Shown here one piece after another: positions 34,422 to 42,886 of a stretch of DNA of 64,000 nucleotides. The DNA lies in NCBI RefSeq assembly GCF_019703875.1, contig NZ_AP024110.1:1364001-1428000 (forward strand), written 5' to 3'. Origin of the DNA: Methyloradius palustris (GTDB lineage Bacteria; Pseudomonadota; Gammaproteobacteria; Burkholderiales; Methylophilaceae). The notes below the pieces were generated by a model that was given only the letters and a program-made list of their open reading frames with translations, searched no databases and was not told the origin of the DNA. How positions within the stretch are numbered: the first letter of the stretch is position 1; each line of letters starts with the position of its first letter. The translations under genes and the position numbers were made by a program.

Positions 34422-35225
34422 TTAATGTGAGATCAATGCTGGTACGGCAGGGGTGCCAGCAGAAACGGTAAGCACTTCATAGCCAGTTTCTGTAACCAGT
34501 ACGGTGTGTTCCCATTGCGCAGACAGGCTGTGATCTTTAGTGACAATCGTCCAGCCGTCACCGAGTTGCTTGATGTCGCGTTTGCCAGCGTTAATCATGG
34601 GTTCAATCGTGAATATCATCCCAGCTTGCAACTTCAAGCCGGCGCCTGGCTTGCCGTAGTGAAGCACCTGTGGATCTTCATGGAATTTTTTGCCTATGCC
34701 GTGACCGCAAAATTCACGAACAACGCTATAGCCACTTTTTTCGGCATAAGTTTGAATCGCGTGACCAATATCACCAAGGGTAGCCCCTGGCTTGACTTTG
34801 GCGATGCCTAGCCACATACAGTCATATGTGATCTCACACAAGCGCTTGGCCTGAATCGAGGGCTCACCCACATAAAACATGCGGCTGGTGTCGCCATGAT
34901 AGCCATCACGGATGACGGTAATGTCTAAATTAACGACATCCCCATTCTTTAAGACTTTTTCACCTGGCACGCCGTGGCAAATTTGATGGTTTACCGAGGT
35001 ACATATCGATTTTGGATAAGGGATATGACCAGGTGGCGCATAGTTAAGCGGGGCGGGGATTACCTTTTGTACATTCACCATGTAGTCATGGCAAAGCTTA
35101 TCCAGCTCACCAGTCGTAATGCCGGGTTTTACATGCGGCGTGATAAAATCCAGTACTTCAGAAGCAAGCTTGCCAGCCACGCGCATTTTTTCAATATCGA
35201 GTTCGTTTTTGATGCTAATTGCCAT
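34422..35225 (-). CDS. map: Methionine aminopeptidase, type I
   Basis: Cytoplasmic metalloprotease (267 aa) removing N-terminal methionine from new proteins. Metal ligands are recognisable: VNLDITVIRDGYHGDTSRMF (two Asp), the His in EFCGHGIGKKFHEDP, and Glu in FTIEPMIN and QWEHTVLVTETG. Length agrees with E. coli Map (264 aa). It diverges from rpsB, the arrangement also seen in E. coli, and precedes glnD. Confidence 0.96.
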   Translation of the reverse strand: MAISIKNELDIEKMRVAGKLASEVLDFITPHVKPGITTGELDKLCHDYMVNVQKVIPAPLNYAPPGHIPYPKSICTSVNHQICHGVPGEKVLKNGDVVNLDITVIRDGYHGDTSRMFYVGEPSIQAKRLCEITYDCMWLGIAKVKPGATLGDIGHAIQTYAEKSGYSVVREFCGHGIGKKFHEDPQVLHYGKPGAGLKLQAGMIFTIEPMINAGKRDIKQLGDGWTIVTKDHSLSAQWEHTVLVTETGYEVLTVSAGTPAVPALISH

Positions 35226-35384
35226 AGTTTCTATACCTACAAGTCTTTAAGACCAAGGTTTTCCTTGAATTCAAACAGTCGCTTATGTTAACATATTGGT
35301 CTTATTTGACGGGCGTCTAGTTCATAAACAATTGGTTATTCGTAACGAATGGCTGGTCAAATGGATACCTGTTGAATATTTAAC

Positions 35385-35398
35385 GCGCAATTTTGCGC
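35385..35398 (+). promoter_or_regulatory. Small GC-rich hairpin in the rpsB leader
   Basis: GCGCAA and TTGCGC arms separated by TT. With the larger stem that follows it gives the map-rpsB gap (35226-35487) at least two stems. No confident promoter was found in the gap. Confidence 0.35.
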
Positions 35399-35407
35399 AA
35401 ATCTGCA

Positions 35408-35459
35408 CATGTGCCCCGTACAGGGTGTCTGGCCAAGGCTGGATGTTGTTGGGCACATG
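35408..35459 (+). ncRNA. Candidate rpsB 5' leader structure (t44/tff position)
   Basis: CATGTGCCC (35408-35416) pairs perfectly with GGGCACATG (35451-35459), enclosing an internal CCC/GGG pairing and a GGCC-rich loop. It lies 29 bases upstream of the rpsB ATG. In E. coli the same map-rpsB gap carries the t44 (tff) RNA leader implicated in S2 feedback. Position and closed stem suggest an equivalent leader; sequence homology is not verified. Confidence 0.5.
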
Positions 35460-35487
35460 GAAGCAATAACCCTTACTGGAGACTATT

Positions 35488-36237
35488 ATGTCTGTAACTA
35501 TGCGTCAAATGCTGGAAGCTGGAGTTCACTTCGGCCATCAAACCCGTTACTGGAACCCAAAAATGGCACCGTACATTTTCGGTGACCGCAACAAAATCCA
35601 TATTGTAAACCTTGAAAAAACACTTCCGCTGTTTGAAGATGCGTTGAAGTTCGTGCGCCAACTGGCTGCAAACAAGGGTCGTATCCTGTTCGTGGGCACT
35701 AAGCGTCAAGCCCGCGATATCGTTAAAGAAGAAGCTGATCGTTCAAACTGTGCGTACGTTAACCATCGCTGGCTTGGTGGCATGCTGACCAACTTTAAAA
35801 CGGTTAAGCAATCTATCAAGCGCCTGAACGACTACGAAGCTATGTTGCTAGATGGCAGCCTTGAGAAGTTCGGCAAGAAAGAAGCCCTTGGTTACAAGCG
35901 CGAAGTTGAAAAGCTTGAGCGTTCAATCGGTGGTATTAAAGAGCTTGGCGGTTTGCCAGATGCTATTTTTATCATCGACGTTGGCCATGAAAGTGGTGCT
36001 GTGACTGAAGCTGCTAAGCTTGGCATTCCAGTCATCGGCGTAGTTGATACTAACAACTCACCAGAAGGCGTTGCTTATGTAATCCCTGGTAATGACGATT
36101 CAAGCCGTGCGATTCGCTTATATGCCCGTGGTATTGCTGATGCAGTGCTTGAAGGCCGTAGCCAGTCAATTACTGAAATCGTTAAATCAGCTTCTGAAGA
36201 AGAATTTGTAGAAGTAGAAGAAGTTACTGCAGAGTAA
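35488..36237 (+). CDS. rpsB: 30S ribosomal protein S2
   Basis: Ribosomal protein S2 (249 aa; E. coli 241 aa) of the small subunit. It starts with VTMRQMLEAGVHFGHQTRYW, then NPKMAPYIFGDRNKIHIVNL and WLGGMLTNFKTVKQSI, hallmark S2 sequences, and ends in an acidic tail (EEEFVEVEEVTAE). A TGGAG ribosome site precedes the ATG. The start follows a structured leader and the gene is followed by a strong hairpin with a T run, then tsf. Confidence 0.97.
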   Translation: MSVTMRQMLEAGVHFGHQTRYWNPKMAPYIFGDRNKIHIVNLEKTLPLFEDALKFVRQLAANKGRILFVGTKRQARDIVKEEADRSNCAYVNHRWLGGMLTNFKTVKQSIKRLNDYEAMLLDGSLEKFGKKEALGYKREVEKLERSIGGIKELGGLPDAIFIIDVGHESGAVTEAAKLGIPVIGVVDTNNSPEGVAYVIPGNDDSSRAIRLYARGIADAVLEGRSQSITEIVKSASEEEFVEVEEVTAE

Positions 36238-36248
36238 TCACCCTGCTT

Positions 36249-36273
36249 AAAAGGGGCGTGAGCCCCTTTTTTT
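36249..36273 (+). terminator. Intrinsic terminator/attenuator between rpsB and tsf
   Basis: AAAAGGGGC (36249-36257) pairs with GCCCCTTTT (36262-36270) around a GTGA loop, and the T tract runs to 36273. This is a strong terminator. Since tsf follows after only 107 bases, it probably reduces tsf expression relative to rpsB. Confidence 0.85.
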
Positions 36274-36344
36274 GTACCTATCATTTGAGTTTAATCCATC
36301 TCTTAGTCTGTAATTGGCTAGAAGAACAAGTTGAGGAGTTATAA

Positions 36345-37220
36345 ATGGCTGAAATCACAGCAGCAATGGTAAAAGAATTACGCGAGCGCACCGATGCGCC
36401 AATGATGGACTGTAAAAAAGCATTATCTGAAGCTGAAGCTGACATGACACGTGCTGAAGAGATTCTGCGTGTACGTTTCGGTAACAAGGCGAGCAAGGCC
36501 GCTGGCCGTGTGGCTGCTGAAGGCACCGTTGGCGTTAGCATTAGTGCAGATGGCAAGACTGGCGCTATCATCGAAGTCAACTCAGAAACCGATTTCTGTG
36601 CCAAGAACGATGATTTCCTGAGTTATGTAAATGAGTTGGCAGACATTGTTGCCAAGAATAAGCCTACTGATATTGCTGCTGTCGCTGCATTGCCTATGCG
36701 CGGCACAACAGCTGAAGATGTACGTACCCAATTGGTTGGTAAAATTGGCGAAAACATCACTCCGCGTCGTTTTGTCAGCATCGCTGCACAAGGTAAACTC
36801 GCTAGCTACGTACATGGCAGCAAGATTGGCGTGCTGGTTGATGTAGTTGGTGGCGATGATGTTTTGGGTAAAGATATTGCGATGCATATTGCAGCAGCCA
36901 AGCCAAAATCATTGGATGCAAGCGGTGTTGATGCTGCTCTGATCGAAGCTGAGCGTCGTGTTGCAATCGAAAAAGCGAAAGAAGCTGGCAAGCCTGACAG
37001 CATGCTTGATAAAATCGCGGACGGCACTGTGCAAAAATTCTTGAAAGAAGTTACTTTGCTGAGCCAGCCTTTCGTTAAAGATGACAAGCAAACCATTGAG
37101 CAGTTATTAAAATCTAAAGGCGCTTCAGTAGCTTCATTCACTATGTATGTGGTAGGTGAAGGCATTGAGAAGGTAGTAACCGACTTTGCTGCTGAAGTAG
37201 CTGCTGCTGCTAAAGTCTAA
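36345..37220 (+). CDS. tsf: Elongation factor Ts
   Basis: Guanine-nucleotide exchange factor for EF-Tu (291 aa; E. coli 283 aa), cytoplasmic. The signature TDAPMMDCKKALSEAEADMT is at the N-terminus, then EGTVGVSISADGKTGAIIEV, NSETDFCAKNDDF and the dimerisation region ending FAAEVAAAAKV. A GAGGAG ribosome site precedes the ATG. It follows the rpsB terminator and is followed by two RNA structures before pyrH. Confidence 0.97.
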   Translation: MAEITAAMVKELRERTDAPMMDCKKALSEAEADMTRAEEILRVRFGNKASKAAGRVAAEGTVGVSISADGKTGAIIEVNSETDFCAKNDDFLSYVNELADIVAKNKPTDIAAVAALPMRGTTAEDVRTQLVGKIGENITPRRFVSIAAQGKLASYVHGSKIGVLVDVVGGDDVLGKDIAMHIAAAKPKSLDASGVDAALIEAERRVAIEKAKEAGKPDSMLDKIADGTVQKFLKEVTLLSQPFVKDDKQTIEQLLKSKGASVASFTMYVVGEGIEKVVTDFAAEVAAAAKV

Positions 37221-37223
37221 ATT

Positions 37224-37289
37224 CTTATCGGAATCAACCACATGTACCCTGTAGATTGTTTACTTGGGCATATGGTTTAATCCGATAAG
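37224..37289 (+). promoter_or_regulatory. Extended imperfect stem-loop after tsf
   Basis: CTTATCGGA (37224-37232) pairs perfectly with TCCGATAAG (37281-37289). Inside, ACCACATGTACCC can pair with GGGCATATGGT, leaving small bulges. No T run follows. It precedes a separate terminator hairpin by 17 bases, so it is a structured RNA element, either a stability stem or a regulatory leader. Confidence 0.45.
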
Positions 37290-37306
37290 TAATGTAATGC
37301 AAACGT

Positions 37307-37344
37307 AAAACGATGATGGCTGGTAAAATAGCATCATCGTTTTT
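37307..37344 (+). terminator. Intrinsic terminator between tsf and pyrH
   Basis: AAAACGATGATG (37307-37318) and CATCATCGTTTT (37332-37343) form a perfect 12-bp arm pair with a 13-base loop; the right arm carries the T run. It lies 34 bases before the pyrH ATG, so either pyrH has a promoter inside or just after it, or termination is partial. Confidence 0.7.
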
Positions 37345-37378
37345 CACATGACCTTTAGAACGCAATTGCAGGAGCCAC

Positions 37379-38095
37379 ATGCCATCCCCAGCTTATAAAC
37401 GTATCTTACTCAAACTGTCTGGTGAAGCCCTCATGGGTGACGACAGTTACGGCATCAATCGCGCCACCATTACCCGCATCGTTACTGAAATCAAAGAAGT
37501 TGTAGATCTTGGCGTGCAAGTGGCCGTGGTAATTGGCGGTGGTAATATCTTTCGTGGTGTAGCGCCAGCCGCTGAAGGCATGGATCGCGCAACCGCAGAT
37601 TACATGGGCATGCTGGCTACCGTGATGAATGCTCTGGCCTTGCAAGATGCCATGCGCCACATAGGCTTGGTGAGCCGTGTGCAATCTGCCCTCAATATCG
37701 AACAAGTCGCCGAGCCTTATATTCGTGGCAAGGCAATCCGTTACCTAGAAGAAGGGCGCGTTGTGATCTTTGGTGCCGGTACTGGCAATCCATTCTTTAC
37801 CACAGACACCGCTGCTGCATTGCGCGGCATGGAAATGAATGCCGAAATCGTACTCAAAGCCACCAAGGTAGATGGTGTCTATACCGACGACCCTAAAACT
37901 AATCCTGATGCCATGCGCTACAAAAGCCTGAGTTTTGACGAGGCCATTATTAAAAACCTGAAAGTCATGGATGCTACTGCGCTGACTTTGTGTCGCGACC
38001 AGAGCTTGCCTATCTCCGTGTTCAGCATCTTTAAGCAAGGTGCGCTCAAGCGAGTGGTGATGGGTGAAGATGAAGGTACTAAAGTATTACCTTAG
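37379..38095 (+). CDS. pyrH: UMP kinase
   Basis: Hexameric bacterial UMP kinase (238 aa) phosphorylating UMP to UDP. It starts YKRILLKLSGEALMGDDSYG, continues with VAVVIGGGNIFRGVAPAAEG and RATADYMGMLATVMNALALQ, and has FGAGTGNPFFTTDTAA at the nucleotide site. Length matches E. coli PyrH (241 aa). The gene is 28 bases before frr, forming pyrH-frr. Confidence 0.97.
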   Translation: MPSPAYKRILLKLSGEALMGDDSYGINRATITRIVTEIKEVVDLGVQVAVVIGGGNIFRGVAPAAEGMDRATADYMGMLATVMNALALQDAMRHIGLVSRVQSALNIEQVAEPYIRGKAIRYLEEGRVVIFGAGTGNPFFTTDTAAALRGMEMNAEIVLKATKVDGVYTDDPKTNPDAMRYKSLSFDEAIIKNLKVMDATALTLCRDQSLPISVFSIFKQGALKRVVMGEDEGTKVLP

Positions 38096-38122
38096 CCTTT
38101 AGTAATTCTGTAAGGAGATTTT

Positions 38123-38680
38123 ATGCTAGAAGATGTTAAGAAAAATGCAGACCAAAAAATGCAGAAGTCATTGGAATCATTGAAAAATGATCTGGCGAAA
38201 GTAAGAACTGGTCGTGCCCATACTGGCTTGCTAGACCATGTGATGGTTGAATATTATGGCTCAATGGTTGCAGTGAACCAAGTCGCCAACGTTACCTTGG
38301 GTGATGCCCGCACAATCAATGTGCAACCTTACGAAAAACCTATGATAGGTAAAGTCGAAAAAGCCATCCGTGATAGCGATCTTGGCTTGAATCCAGCAAC
38401 CAATGGTGACCTGATTCGTGTACCGATGCCTATGCTCACCGAAGAGCGCCGCCGCGACTTAATCAAGGTGGTGCGCACCGAAGGCGAAAATGCCAAAGTC
38501 TCTCTCCGCAATGGGCGAAGAGATGCTAATGATGCGTTGAAAAAACTGATTAAAGACAAAGAAATCAGTGAAGATGAAGAGCGCCGCATGCAGGATGAAG
38601 TACAAAAGCTCACAGACAAATACGTGGCTGAAGTCGATAAGCTGTTGCAAGCCAAAGAAACTGAATTATTGGCTGTTTAA
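38123..38680 (+). CDS. frr: Ribosome recycling factor
   Basis: Ribosome recycling factor (185 aa, same as E. coli), which with EF-G splits post-termination ribosomes. Typical sequences are MQKSLESLKNDLAKVRTGRA, PYEKPMIGKVEKAIRDSDLG, NPATNGDLIRVPMPMLTEER and a helical C-terminus. An AAGGAG ribosome site precedes the ATG. It lies in the conserved rpsB-tsf-pyrH-frr-uppS order. Confidence 0.97.
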   Translation: MLEDVKKNADQKMQKSLESLKNDLAKVRTGRAHTGLLDHVMVEYYGSMVAVNQVANVTLGDARTINVQPYEKPMIGKVEKAIRDSDLGLNPATNGDLIRVPMPMLTEERRRDLIKVVRTEGENAKVSLRNGRRDANDALKKLIKDKEISEDEERRMQDEVQKLTDKYVAEVDKLLQAKETELLAV

Positions 38681-38727
38681 CTTTGAATTATTCGACTTTC
38701 TCAAACATTCTTAGCTCGGTATATTAA

Positions 38728-39513
38728 GTGGCTTTTTTTAGCAGCTCCACGCGTGTTATCCCCATTATTGGCGAGATTCCTAACCATGTTGCAGTGATTA
38801 TGGATGGCAATGGGCGTTGGGCTAAAAAGCGCTTTCTGCCAAGAATTGCAGGCCACAAACGCGGCGTTGATACCGTACGTGAGCTTGTTAAGCAATGTGC
38901 GACGATAGGCGTTAATTACCTCACTTTATTTGCTTTCAGTAGCGAAAACTGGCGGAGGCCTGCCGAAGAAGTTTCATTCCTGATGGGGCTTTTTATGGAA
39001 GCCCTGAATAGCGAGGTGAAGAAACTACATGAAAACAATATTCGACTGATCATGATCGGCGATCGCTCAAAATTTGATGCTGCCTTGATTGCACAAATTG
39101 ATACTGCCGAACAACTCACACAATACAATACTGGCTTAACACTGACGATTGCCGCTAATTATGGTGGTCGTTGGGACATCATGCAGGCAATACACAAGCT
39201 GCAACAGCAACATCCAAAATTAGCCAATAGTTTTACTGAAGATGACTTAACGCCTTTTCTCTCAATGAGCTATGCACCTGAGCCAGATTTGTTTATTCGC
39301 ACTGGCGGTGAGCAACGCGTAAGTAATTTTCTACTGTGGCAAATGGCTTATAGTGAGCTGTACTTTACCGACACTCTTTGGCCAGACTTTGATGAAGTCG
39401 CTTTTAAGCTCGCTATAGAGTCATACCAGCAAAGGGAGCGTCGATTTGGGCGCACTGGCGATCAGTTGTATGGCGAAGCCTCGCAAACAACAGATCGCTT
39501 GAAAGCCAATTAG
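38728..39513 (+). CDS. uppS: Undecaprenyl pyrophosphate synthase
   Basis: Cis-prenyltransferase (261 aa) making the C55 lipid carrier for peptidoglycan and O-antigen. The catalytic Asp is in HVAVIMDGNGRWAKKRFL, with GVNYLTLFAFSSENWRRP and the C-terminal PDLFIRTGGEQRVSNFLLWQ that binds the isopentenyl diphosphate. The start is a GTG without a clear ribosome site (MAFFSSSTRVIPI). It is followed by cdsA with only one base between, consistent with coupled translation. Confidence 0.95.
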   Translation: MAFFSSSTRVIPIIGEIPNHVAVIMDGNGRWAKKRFLPRIAGHKRGVDTVRELVKQCATIGVNYLTLFAFSSENWRRPAEEVSFLMGLFMEALNSEVKKLHENNIRLIMIGDRSKFDAALIAQIDTAEQLTQYNTGLTLTIAANYGGRWDIMQAIHKLQQQHPKLANSFTEDDLTPFLSMSYAPEPDLFIRTGGEQRVSNFLLWQMAYSELYFTDTLWPDFDEVAFKLAIESYQQRERRFGRTGDQLYGEASQTTDRLKAN

Positions 39514-39514
39514 C

Positions 39515-40342
39515 ATGCTTAAAACGCGCATCATTACTTCAATTGTTCTTGTCCCTCTATTTTTAGCTGCGCTATTTCTATTACCCCCGTTATTCTGGAC
39601 TCTACTTATGCTCGGAGTCATTGCGATAGGTGCGTGGGAATGGGGTGGCCTAATCAAGCTCAAGCGTGTTGCGCGCCAGACTTTCGTTGCCGCTACAGTA
39701 GTCATCGGCATCTCTATCATCATGCCAATCAATCTGGAAGTCGCACTACTACAAAGACAGGTTGTTCTATTTACTATTCTTGTTGCCGCAGTTTTTTGGG
39801 CATTATTGGTGCCATTGTGGCTAGGCGTTCGCCGGCCTATAAACAGTTTCTTGATTAACATTATTATGGGATGGCTGATTCTACTGGCAACTTGGCTTAG
39901 TCTCGTGATAATCCCGCTAAAGAGCCCTTGGGTATTGCTGGGTGTAATGGCTACCGTTTGGATTGCAGATAGTGCAGCTTATTTTGCAGGAAAACGCTTT
40001 GGCAGGCGTAAACTCGCAGCTTCGATTAGCCCTGGTAAGACTTGGGAAGGCGTAGCGGGCGCATTGTTGGCAGTCAGTCTGTACGGATTGATACTCTGCC
40101 AAACCTATCATCTTGATATGATATTAATCCCTGGATTATTGATTCTTACCGCATTAAGCGTGATTGGTGATTTGTTTGAGTCTTTAATGAAGCGCCATGC
40201 TGGAATTAAAGATAGCGGACGTATATTGCCAGGCCATGGTGGCATTTTAGACAGAATTGATGGCCTCACAGCTAGCCTGCCCCTGGCCGCAGTCTTTATT
40301 TACCTTACCGATTATTACGAGCTATGGATGCAATTGCGATGA
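39515..40342 (+). CDS. cdsA: Phosphatidate cytidylyltransferase
   Basis: Integral membrane enzyme (275 aa) making CDP-diacylglycerol from phosphatidate and CTP. There are about eight hydrophobic segments, and the CDP-DAG synthase signature is intact at the C-terminus: SVIGDLFESLMKRHAGIKDS, then GRILPGHGGILDRIDGL. Its start is one base after uppS and its stop overlaps the likely dxr start as ATGA, so it is tightly packed in the operon. Confidence 0.95.
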   Translation: MLKTRIITSIVLVPLFLAALFLLPPLFWTLLMLGVIAIGAWEWGGLIKLKRVARQTFVAATVVIGISIIMPINLEVALLQRQVVLFTILVAAVFWALLVPLWLGVRRPINSFLINIIMGWLILLATWLSLVIIPLKSPWVLLGVMATVWIADSAAYFAGKRFGRRKLAASISPGKTWEGVAGALLAVSLYGLILCQTYHLDMILIPGLLILTALSVIGDLFESLMKRHAGIKDSGRILPGHGGILDRIDGLTASLPLAAVFIYLTDYYELWMQLR

Positions 40343-41535
40343 GTGCACCTATTATACAGAACGTCACCATCCTCGGAGCAACTGGCACTATCGGTCTGCA
40401 TACGCTGGACGTAATTGCACGGCATCCAGATCGCTTTCGCGCTTATGCATTAACTGCCAATACTAATGTCGATGTATTGTTTGAGCAGTGCCGGAAATTT
40501 GAACCAGTCTATGCGGTGATGCTGGATGAGCGCGCTGCAGATAGCTTAAAGACTAAACTGCAAATTGCAGGGTTGGTCACAGAAGTATTATTCGGCATGG
40601 ATGCCTTGGAGTTCGTATCAGCACACCTCGATGTACATGCCGTAATGGCTGCTATTGTTGGTGCGGCAGGGTTGAAACCAGCCATTGCAGCCGCGGAATC
40701 GGGCAAACGTATTTTGCTGGCGAATAAAGAAACGCTGGTGATGTCTGGTAGCTTGTTTATGCAAGCCGTGGAAAAGGGCGGTGCGACTTTGCTGCCGATT
40801 GATAGCGAGCACAATGCAATTTTTCAGGTCATGCCTCAGCAGAAGTTTGCAACGCTTAAGAGCGGTGGCATTAAGAAAATACTGATTACTGCTTCTGGCG
40901 GCCCTTTCAGGAAAGCTACTGATGATGAGCTTAGTGCAGTAACAGTCAAGCAGGCATTGAATCATCCTAATTGGGTGATGGGGCCCAAAATCACAGTAGA
41001 TTCCGCCACATTGATGAACAAAGGTTTAGAGGTAATCGAAGCCCACTGGCTGTTTAATGCGGCCCCCGAGCAAATTGAAGTCGTTGTGCATCCTCAAAGT
41101 GTGATCCACTCCATGGTCGAATATGTAGATGGCTCTGTATTGGCACAATTGGGTAATCCTGATATGCGTACGCCTATTGCCTATGCGCTTGGCTACCCTG
41201 AGCGAATTGAAAGTGGCGTGAGTTCACTCGATTTATTCAAAATCGCTAGACTCGATTTTGAAGAGCCCGACACTGTGCGCTTTCCCTGTCTGCGACTTGC
41301 TTTTGATGCGCTGAAAAAAGGTGGAACAGCGCCTGCGATACTTAATGCTGCAAACGAAATCGCTGTTGAAGCATTCCTGAACGGGAAAATTGGCTTTATG
41401 GGAATCCCACGAATCATTGAATCAGTGTTGAGCGATGCGACCATTTCTCTGGCATCTAGCCTGAGCACCGTGATAGAGGCCGATAAGCTTGCCCGCAAGG
41501 CGGCTAAAGAATGGATGCTCACCTACTCATGCTAA
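40339..41535 (+). CDS. dxr: 1-deoxy-D-xylulose 5-phosphate reductoisomerase
   Basis: NADPH-dependent enzyme of the non-mevalonate isoprenoid pathway (398 aa from this start). Motifs are VTILGATGTIGLHTLDVIAR (NADPH fold), ILLANKETLVMSG, the metal/substrate segment LLPIDSEHNAIFQ, and TVDSATLMNKGLEVIEAHWL. An ATG 15 bases upstream (40324) is also in frame, but the ATG at 40339 forms an ATGA overlap with the cdsA stop and begins right at the family start (MSAPIIQNVTILG). The isoprenoids made here feed UppS in the same operon. Confidence 0.95.
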   Translation: MSAPIIQNVTILGATGTIGLHTLDVIARHPDRFRAYALTANTNVDVLFEQCRKFEPVYAVMLDERAADSLKTKLQIAGLVTEVLFGMDALEFVSAHLDVHAVMAAIVGAAGLKPAIAAAESGKRILLANKETLVMSGSLFMQAVEKGGATLLPIDSEHNAIFQVMPQQKFATLKSGGIKKILITASGGPFRKATDDELSAVTVKQALNHPNWVMGPKITVDSATLMNKGLEVIEAHWLFNAAPEQIEVVVHPQSVIHSMVEYVDGSVLAQLGNPDMRTPIAYALGYPERIESGVSSLDLFKIARLDFEEPDTVRFPCLRLAFDALKKGGTAPAILNAANEIAVEAFLNGKIGFMGIPRIIESVLSDATISLASSLSTVIEADKLARKAAKEWMLTYSC

Positions 41536-42881
41536 CCGTTGTTTCTTTTTTAGTAACCTTAGGCATATTAATTACGGTGCATGAATATGGCCATTATCAG
41601 GTGGCTAGATGGTGTGGCGTGAAGGTATTGAAGTTTTCAATCGGTTTTGGCAAGCCATTATTCGCTAAAAAACTTGGCAATGATCAAACAGAATATGTGT
41701 TGGCTGCTTTGCCACTGGGTGGCTATGTGAAAATGCTCGATGAGCGTGAAGCGCCAGTTGAAGAACATGAGGTTTCACGTGCATTCAATCGCCAGCCAGT
41801 ATGGAAGCGCATCGCCATTGTATCGGCAGGGCCTGCGGCTAACCTGATACTGGCTGTTTTGCTTTATTGGGTTATTTTCATGTCAGGCGTCACTGGTGTT
41901 AAGCCCATTATTGGCGATATTCCTCAAGATAGCCCCGCCGCGCAGGCTAGCATTAAATCTGGCGAATTAATTACCAGCGTGAACAATACCGCTGTCGCAA
42001 GCTGGCAAGATGTGCGTTGGGTATTAGTTCAGCAAAAACTTAAAAGTAATCATGTAGAGATTGAAGCCTCAATCAATGGACAGTCATATATTCATGAGCT
42101 ATCACTAGATAGCATTACAGATAGCGACTTTGAGTCGGATTTTCTGACCAAGCTTGGTTTAACGACTTACCAGCCCGATTTGCAGCCTAAAATTGGCGAT
42201 ATTACGGCTGGTAGCGCTGCTGAAAAAGCGGGCATGAAAACCGGAGATTTAGTGCTCTCAGTCAATGACCAAGGCATTGGCCATTGGGAAAATTTTGTGA
42301 ATGTCATACGCCAACATCCAAGTCAGCGCCTGGATGTGAAACTCGTACGTGACAATAAGACGATCAACCTTTTTGTTACGCCAGATGCTATTGATGATAA
42401 TGGCAAACAGATTGGCCGTGTTGGCGCTGCCTACCAGGTTGATCCTGCAGTGATTGATCAATTTTTGGTTGATGTTAAATATTCACCACTCACTGCGTTA
42501 TCGAAAGCGGCGGATAAAACCTGGGAAACTTCCATATTCAGTCTAAAAATGCTTGGCAGCATGCTGACTGGTGATGTCTCATGGAGAGGCTTGAGTGGAC
42601 CCGTAACGATTGCTAGTTATGCTGGCCAAAGTGCACATATGGGTATTAAGGCTTTTATCGGGTTTCTCGCATTGGTCAGCATTAGCTTAGGTGTGCTAAA
42701 TCTACTGCCTGTACCTGTGTTGGATGGCGGCCATTTGTTGTATTATATGATAGAGATTTTTAAGGGAAGCCCAGTTTCCGATAAAGCAATGGAAATGGGG
42801 CAGCGCGTTGGGTTTGCACTGCTAGGTTTGCTGATGGCATGCGCTTTTTATAACGATATCAATCGATTGATAACAGGCTGA
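41529..42881 (+). CDS. rseP: Site-2 intramembrane protease RseP
   Basis: Zinc intramembrane metalloprotease (450 aa, as in E. coli) that releases sigma-E-type regulators by cleaving an anti-sigma factor in the membrane. The zinc motif is ITVHEYGHYQVARW in the first membrane helix, followed by two PDZ domains (around 120-190 and 215-295), and the second metal-binding motif is NLLPVPVLDGGHLLYYMIEI. The frame is open from 41511, but the ATG at 41529, overlapping the dxr stop by seven bases, gives the canonical N-terminus MLTVVSFLVTLG. It precedes bamA, as is usual. Confidence 0.95.
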   Translation: MLTVVSFLVTLGILITVHEYGHYQVARWCGVKVLKFSIGFGKPLFAKKLGNDQTEYVLAALPLGGYVKMLDEREAPVEEHEVSRAFNRQPVWKRIAIVSAGPAANLILAVLLYWVIFMSGVTGVKPIIGDIPQDSPAAQASIKSGELITSVNNTAVASWQDVRWVLVQQKLKSNHVEIEASINGQSYIHELSLDSITDSDFESDFLTKLGLTTYQPDLQPKIGDITAGSAAEKAGMKTGDLVLSVNDQGIGHWENFVNVIRQHPSQRLDVKLVRDNKTINLFVTPDAIDDNGKQIGRVGAAYQVDPAVIDQFLVDVKYSPLTALSKAADKTWETSIFSLKMLGSMLTGDVSWRGLSGPVTIASYAGQSAHMGIKAFIGFLALVSISLGVLNLLPVPVLDGGHLLYYMIEIFKGSPVSDKAMEMGQRVGFALLGLLMACAFYNDINRLITG

Positions 42882-42886
42882 TTTTA

